Positions 6,744 through 9,708 of a stretch of 9,708 nt of DNA are shown piece by piece. The stretch lies in the NCBI GenBank assembly GCA_005240015.1, contig SBBV01000542.1, forward strand, positions 1-9,708, written 5' to 3'. A model generated the notes under the pieces. The model did not search any database. It saw only the letters and a list, made by a program, of their open reading frames with translations, and was not told the DNA's origin. A program made the translations under genes and the position numbers. Positions within the stretch are counted from its first letter, which is position 1; each line of letters begins with the position of its first letter. The DNA comes from Candidatus Odyssella thessalonicensis (lineage in GTDB: Bacteria; Pseudomonadota; Alphaproteobacteria; Bin65).

Positions 6744-7913
6744 TCAGCCGCCGCCGGCGGCCGGCTTCTTCGCCGGCGGCGCGCCCGGCGCGGGGCAGGC
6801 GGGGAGGCCGGGCAATTCGGCCGGCTTCGCGTTGGCGCCGGCGAGGAGGCAGACCGAAACGCCGGGGCGGAGCTTCGGCAGCCCGGCGCTGATCACGACG
6901 TCGCCCGGCTTCAACCCGGCGGTGATCTCGACCTCGCCCTTGATGCGCTCGCCGAGCTCGACGCGCGTCATCACCGCCTTGCCGCCCTCGGCCTTGAACA
7001 CCGACATGCTGCCGTCGCTGCCCGGCAGCACCGACTGCTCGGGGACGAACAGCGCATCGGGCTTCTCCGAGATCGTGAGCACGACGCGCGCGAACAGGCC
7101 GGGCCGGAGCGCGCTGTCGGGATTGGGGATGCGTGCGCGCAGCACGATCGCGCGGCCGCCCGCCTCGAGCAGCGGATCGATCGCGTAGACGGTGCCCTCG
7201 ACCGCGCGGCTGCCCATCGCATCGAGGCGCAGGCGGATGACCTGCCCGACCTTGACCGAGGCCAGCAGCATCTCGGGCACCTTGAAATCGACCTTGAGCG
7301 GATTGATCTGCTCGAGATTGACGATCTCCTGGCCGGGCGTGAGCAGCGCGCCCACCGAGACCTTGCGCAGGCCGAGCACGCCGTCGAACGGTGCTGTGAG
7401 CCGCATCTTGGCGAGCCGCGCTTCGGCGAGCTTCACGCTGGCCTCGGCCGCCGCCAGCTCGGACTGCGCCTTGTCGAGAGCGGCGACGCTGCCGGCCCCC
7501 TGCTGGCGCAGCTTCAGCGCGCGCTCGTGCGACTCGGTCGCCCACTGCAGCGCGGCCCTGGCGCGCAACAGCTCGGCCTCGGCCTCGGCCGTGTCGAGCT
7601 CGACCAAGAGCTGGCCCGTCCTGACCAGCGTGCCCTCCTCGAACGTGATCTTGGCGACGCGGCCGGTGACCTCGGGCTTGATGACGACCGATTCCCACGA
7701 CCGCAGCGTGCCGATCGCCTCGGCCTCCTTGCGGCTCAGGCCGACGCGCACCGGCTGCGCTTCGACCGGCACGGCGAAGCCGCCCGGCGGGCCGCTCGGG
7801 CCGGCCGTGCGCTTGGGCTGCGCGAACAGCCACACGCTCGCCGCGAGCAGCACGAGCAGCAGCCCTCCGCCCACGGCATAGGCGGCGAATTTCGGTCGCG
7901 TGAGATCAGCCAT
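6744..7913 (-). CDS. RND efflux periplasmic adaptor (membrane fusion protein)
   Basis: This 389-residue protein is of HlyD/AcrA type. One N-terminal membrane helix (about 11-31) anchors it. The lipoyl-like half-motifs lie at about 76-107 (VIKPEVTGRVAKITFEEGTL and GQLLVELD) and 172-200 (LTAPFDGVLG, VGALLTPGQ). Between them is an Ala/Glu/Lys-rich coiled-coil hairpin (108-170) that contacts the outer-membrane channel. Beta-barrel and membrane-proximal domains follow (about 201-345; RPGLFARV, FVPEQSVL). It joins the pump gene just downstream to a TolC-like channel encoded elsewhere. The ATG at 7913 has AGGA a few bases upstream. An unusual low-complexity Pro/Ala/Lys/Gly tail (about 356-389) carries C373, with C355 just before it. 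It is the first gene of the minus-strand efflux operon. Confidence 0.94.
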   Translation of the reverse strand: MADLTRPKFAAYAVGGGLLLVLLAASVWLFAQPKRTAGPSGPPGGFAVPVEAQPVRVGLSRKEAEAIGTLRSWESVVIKPEVTGRVAKITFEEGTLVRTGQLLVELDTAEAEAELLRARAALQWATESHERALKLRQQGAGSVAALDKAQSELAAAEASVKLAEARLAKMRLTAPFDGVLGLRKVSVGALLTPGQEIVNLEQINPLKVDFKVPEMLLASVKVGQVIRLRLDAMGSRAVEGTVYAIDPLLEAGGRAIVLRARIPNPDSALRPGLFARVVLTISEKPDALFVPEQSVLPGSDGSMSVFKAEGGKAVMTRVELGERIKGEVEITAGLKPGDVVISAGLPKLRPGVSVCLLAGANAKPAELPGLPACPAPGAPPAKKPAAGGG

Positions 7914-8041
7914 GTTCCTGGTTCAGGTGCCCGGCACGGCGCCGGCCCGGCGCTGCGCAATCATTCCGGGGCACGGTGCTAGCACAGGGGCGGGCGCCCC
8001 GGCCATACCCGCTGCTACTTATGGATAGAGCGGGGCAGCCG
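7914..8041 (-). promoter_or_regulatory. Putative leader and promoter region of the efflux operon
   Basis: This 128-base gap should carry the promoter of the adaptor-pump operon. On the minus strand TGTGCTAGCACCG covers 7975-7987 and includes the 10-bp palindrome GTGCTAGCAC (7976-7985). The motif CGGTGCTAGCA recurs at 9040-9050, just before the next minus-strand RND-type gene, and may be part of a -10 region or an operator. Between it and the adaptor ATG lies a GC hairpin, GCGCCG-gcc-CGGCGC (7939-7953). Further upstream are an inverted repeat GGGGCG-gg-CGCCCC (7987-8000) and CCCGCT/AGCGGG (8008-8013/8029-8034); the latter may terminate the preceding gene. No good -35 box was found, so the promoter is inferred. 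Confidence 0.35.
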
Positions 8042-9031
8042 TCAGCGCCGTCGCGGCTCCACGCAGCGGGCGCAGAAATAGCCGGTTTCGTAGCGCAAGC
8101 CCGGCGGCGCCATCGGCAGCACCACGGCCAACCGCTGGACGAGGCCGCGGCTCACTTCGCCGGCATCGGCCTCCGGCCGCTTCAGCACTTCGACGATCAC
8201 GGCATCGCGGCCGTTGAAGCGGGCGAGGGTGCCGTCGTGTCGGGCGTCGCGGCTGATCCGGGCGACATCGCGCAGATAGATGGGTACGTCTTGCTGAACG
8301 CCGATGACGATGCCTCCGATCCGCTCGGGATCTTGCGTGGCCGGCGCCCACAGCTCGGTCATGCCGGGCTCGCCGGGCTCGGCGCGCGTTTCGATCCGGT
8401 GCTGGCGCAGCGCCGCTTCGAGGGCCTGCAACGAGAGCCCGCGCGCCGCGAGACGGGCCTGATCCACCCGAATGCGCAGTTCCTCGCGCATGGCGCCGAG
8501 GATGCGCACCTCGCCGACGCCGACGATCTCCTGCACCCGCGGTTTCACGAAGCGCTCGGCGAATCGCGCGAGCTCGGCCCGCGTGAACCGGTCGCTCGAC
8601 AGCGCCACATACGCGATTCGCTGCGGGTTGGTATCGACGCTGGGCGAAACCGGCAGCCTCGCGGCCGGCAATGACGCGCGCATCAGCGCGAGCCGTATGC
8701 GAACGGCGGCGAGCGTCGGCTCCTCGCCGATGTCGGGCTTGAACTTCAGCACGATCGTGACGCCGTCCGCGCGGGTCAGCGACACCATGAAGGCGAGGCC
8801 CTCGATTGTGCCCAGCTGTTGCTCGAGCTGCGGCGTGATCATCGCGCGGGTCGCCTCAATTTTGGTGCCCGCCATGAGGGCGGCATCGATCGTAGTGGAG
8901 ACTTCGGCGGCACTGCGCCCGGGCGTGACCTGAGTCGCGATCACCCACCCGGCGACGGCGATGAACGCGGCGAGGAATATGCCACCCGCCACGAAACCTA
9001 CGATCTCGGATCGCGTGCGCCCGGTTGCCAT
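8042..9031 (-). CDS. RND porter-domain-only protein (N-terminal third of an HAE1 pump)
   Basis: This 329-residue protein matches only the first ~320 residues of RND pumps. It has one TM helix (about 11-32) followed by the PN1 and PN2 porter regions. Recognisable equivalents of the neighbouring pump are ELRIRVDQARLAARGLSLQALEAALRQH (190-211 region; pump RIWLDRTRLAAYGLTPQDIEAALRKH) and ARFNGRDAVIVEVLK (270-284; pump ARFNGQNAVALGVVK). It stops at the point where TM2 would begin (YETG versus pump VGYD), ending FCARCVEPRRR with a CxxC. There are no TM2-12, no proton-relay residues and no docking domain, so it cannot pump alone. The ATG at 9031 is the only plausible start before TM1 but has no Shine-Dalgarno sequence. 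The frame is intact, so it may be a retained stand-alone protein; a truncated duplicate of a pump is equally possible. Confidence 0.78.
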   Translation of the reverse strand: MATGRTRSEIVGFVAGGIFLAAFIAVAGWVIATQVTPGRSAAEVSTTIDAALMAGTKIEATRAMITPQLEQQLGTIEGLAFMVSLTRADGVTIVLKFKPDIGEEPTLAAVRIRLALMRASLPAARLPVSPSVDTNPQRIAYVALSSDRFTRAELARFAERFVKPRVQEIVGVGEVRILGAMREELRIRVDQARLAARGLSLQALEAALRQHRIETRAEPGEPGMTELWAPATQDPERIGGIVIGVQQDVPIYLRDVARISRDARHDGTLARFNGRDAVIVEVLKRPEADAGEVSRGLVQRLAVVLPMAPPGLRYETGYFCARCVEPRRR

Positions 9032-9113
9032 CGCGGACGCGGTGCTAGCATATTGGCGGGGTGGGCGGCCATAAGCGGCCGCAGCGTCACGTAAAGCAGG
9101 TGGGGAAAACGCG
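9032..9113. promoter_or_regulatory. Putative divergent promoter region between RND-type and HbpS/GlcG genes
   Basis: The two genes start 82 bases apart on opposite strands. For the plus strand, TTGCCA (9025-9030) is 5/6 to a -35 box, with TAGCAT (9046-9051, spacer 15) or CATATT (9049-9054, spacer 18) as candidate -10. For the minus strand, TATGCT (9053-9048) is a weak -10 candidate only about 17 bases from the ATG, which would give an almost leaderless message. This fits the missing ribosome site there. The shared motif CGGTGCTAGCA (9040-9050) also occurs upstream of the efflux operon. These are reading-by-eye matches. Confidence 0.3.
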
Positions 9114-9533
9114 ATGCTGACCTTGAAGCAGGCGCAGACGATCGTCGAAGCGGCGCTCCAGAAGGGGCGCGAGAAGAACATGCGGCCGCTCTCGGTCGCG
9201 GTGCTCGATGCGCGCGGCTGCCTTCTCGCCTATGCGATGGAGGACGGCGGGCTGCTGCGCGAGGTGGTCGCCAAGGGCAAGGCCTATGGCGCGCTCGGCA
9301 TGGGGCGCTCTTCGCGCGCGCTGGAGCAGTTCGCCAAGGACCGCCCGCATTTCATGAATGCCCTGATCGAGGCTTCGGGCGGGCGGCTCGTGCCGGTGCC
9401 GGGCGGCGTCCTGATCAAGGAGGGCGGCGCCATCGTCGGCGCGGTCGGGATCAGCGGCGACACCTCGGACAACGACGAGACCGCCGCCGTCGCGGGCATC
9501 GAGGCGGCCGGTCTCGTCGCGGGCCTGGACTGA
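9114..9533 (+). CDS. HbpS/GlcG family (DUF336) heme-binding-like protein
   Basis: This 139-residue protein has the whole GlcG/HbpS (DUF336) domain. It opens LTLKQAQTIVEAAL and has the strand RPLSVAVLDARGCLLAYAMEDG (about 24-45). A helix with AKGKAYGALGMGRSS (53-67) follows, then GGRLVPVPGGVLIKEGG (89-105) and the glycine-rich IVGAVGISGDTSDNDE (106-121). The family binds heme or corrinoid-like ligands in some members (HbpS, PduO C-domain) and is of unknown role in others, including GlcG near glycolate genes. The ligand here cannot be assigned. There is no signal peptide, so it is probably cytoplasmic. AGGTGGGG before the ATG supports the start. The next gene begins 26 bases after its stop codon on the same strand, so the two may form an operon. 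Confidence 0.9.
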   Translation: MLTLKQAQTIVEAALQKGREKNMRPLSVAVLDARGCLLAYAMEDGGLLREVVAKGKAYGALGMGRSSRALEQFAKDRPHFMNALIEASGGRLVPVPGGVLIKEGGAIVGAVGISGDTSDNDETAAVAGIEAAGLVAGLD

Positions 9534-9559
9534 GCGGCATGCCAGGAGGAATCGGCAGG

Positions 9560-9708
9560 ATGCGCTTGTTCGCCTTGCTCGCGCTGGCGATGGCGATGGC
9601 CGGCGGGAGCGCGGCCGCGCAAAGCTCGCGCAGCGTCACCTTCGATTTCCTGAAGCCCGGCTCGGAGCCCGGCGCGTTTGCCTGCGACGTCACCGGCCCG
9701 GGCGGGCC
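9560..9708 (+). CDS. N-terminus of an exported protein, cut by the window edge
   Basis: Forty-nine complete codons are visible. The ATG at 9560 is preferred to the in-frame ATG at 9539 because AGGAGG (9544-9549) lies 10 bases before it and the protein then starts directly with a Sec signal peptide: MRLF, a hydrophobic ALLALAMAMAGG core, and likely cleavage after SAAA before QSS. The mature part begins RSVTFDFLKPGSEPGAF and contains one cysteine (C42). The pattern of short strands and Gly/Pro turns suggests a beta-sandwich secreted protein, but too little is visible to name a family. It follows the HbpS/GlcG gene by 26 bases and may be co-transcribed with it. Confidence 0.75.
   Translation, partial: MRLFALLALAMAMAGGSAAAQSSRSVTFDFLKPGSEPGAFACDVTGPGG

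Noticed and set aside
3682..7188. A plus-strand open frame of 1168 codons opposite the efflux pump and adaptor
   Set aside because: It is rich in Arg, Asp, Glu, Ala and His with no domain or membrane pattern, and lies exactly opposite strongly conserved pump and adaptor genes. Such frames follow from G/C-biased third codon positions.
6730..7833. N-terminal extension of the RND pump up to 7833
   Set aside because: The extra residues are an Arg/Ala-rich shadow of the adaptor gene. The pump has its classic N-terminus at the ATG at 6729.
6738..7982. A plus-strand open frame of 414 codons opposite the adaptor
   Set aside because: Same kind of antisense composition effect: Arg/Asp/Leu/Gln-rich low-information sequence and no ribosome site.

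Overview
The window is GC-rich DNA, probably from an alphaproteobacterium of the Hyphomicrobiales/Rhodospirillales kind. This rests on the strong G/C bias at third codon positions, the GC-rich antisense open frames it produces, and the style of the GFA, DHFR-like, HbpS/GlcG and HAE1 efflux genes. The genus cannot be fixed from sequence alone. No rRNA, tRNA, CRISPR array or insertion sequence was seen.

Left part (1-2207): accessory and household genes separated by repeat-rich spacers. At the left edge is a remnant of a HigB-type toxin, lacking its N-terminus and with its C-terminus running into a hairpin repeat. Next come a GFA-family zinc protein (317-709, +), a small exported protein of unknown function (879-1283, -) bracketed by copies of a palindromic GGGGTC-x-GACCCC repeat, and a DHFR/RibD-C-like reductase (1498-2172, +). 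A long hairpin at 2176-2207 closes the reductase gene where it converges with the next gene.

Middle part (2231-7913, minus strand): a co-directional block read from right to left. It holds an RND periplasmic adaptor (6744-7913), an HAE1 inner-membrane RND pump (3655-6729) and, 8 bases after the pump's stop codon, a 471-residue protein with a C-terminal Shedu (SduA, DUF4263) nuclease domain (2231-3646). The adaptor and pump form a drug-efflux unit that needs an outer-membrane channel from elsewhere. The Shedu gene is an anti-phage type gene, lower in GC than its neighbours, that looks placed directly behind the efflux operon with its ribosome site overlapping the pump's stop codon. This is the most interesting item in the window.

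Right part (8042-9708): upstream of the efflux operon lies a 329-residue protein made only of the first membrane helix and the PN1/PN2 porter domains of an RND pump (8042-9031, -). It is either a remnant or a stand-alone porter protein. Divergent from it are an HbpS/GlcG (DUF336) family protein (9114-9533, +) and the start of an exported protein (9560 to the window edge, +). No regulator gene and no outer-membrane factor gene are present in the window.
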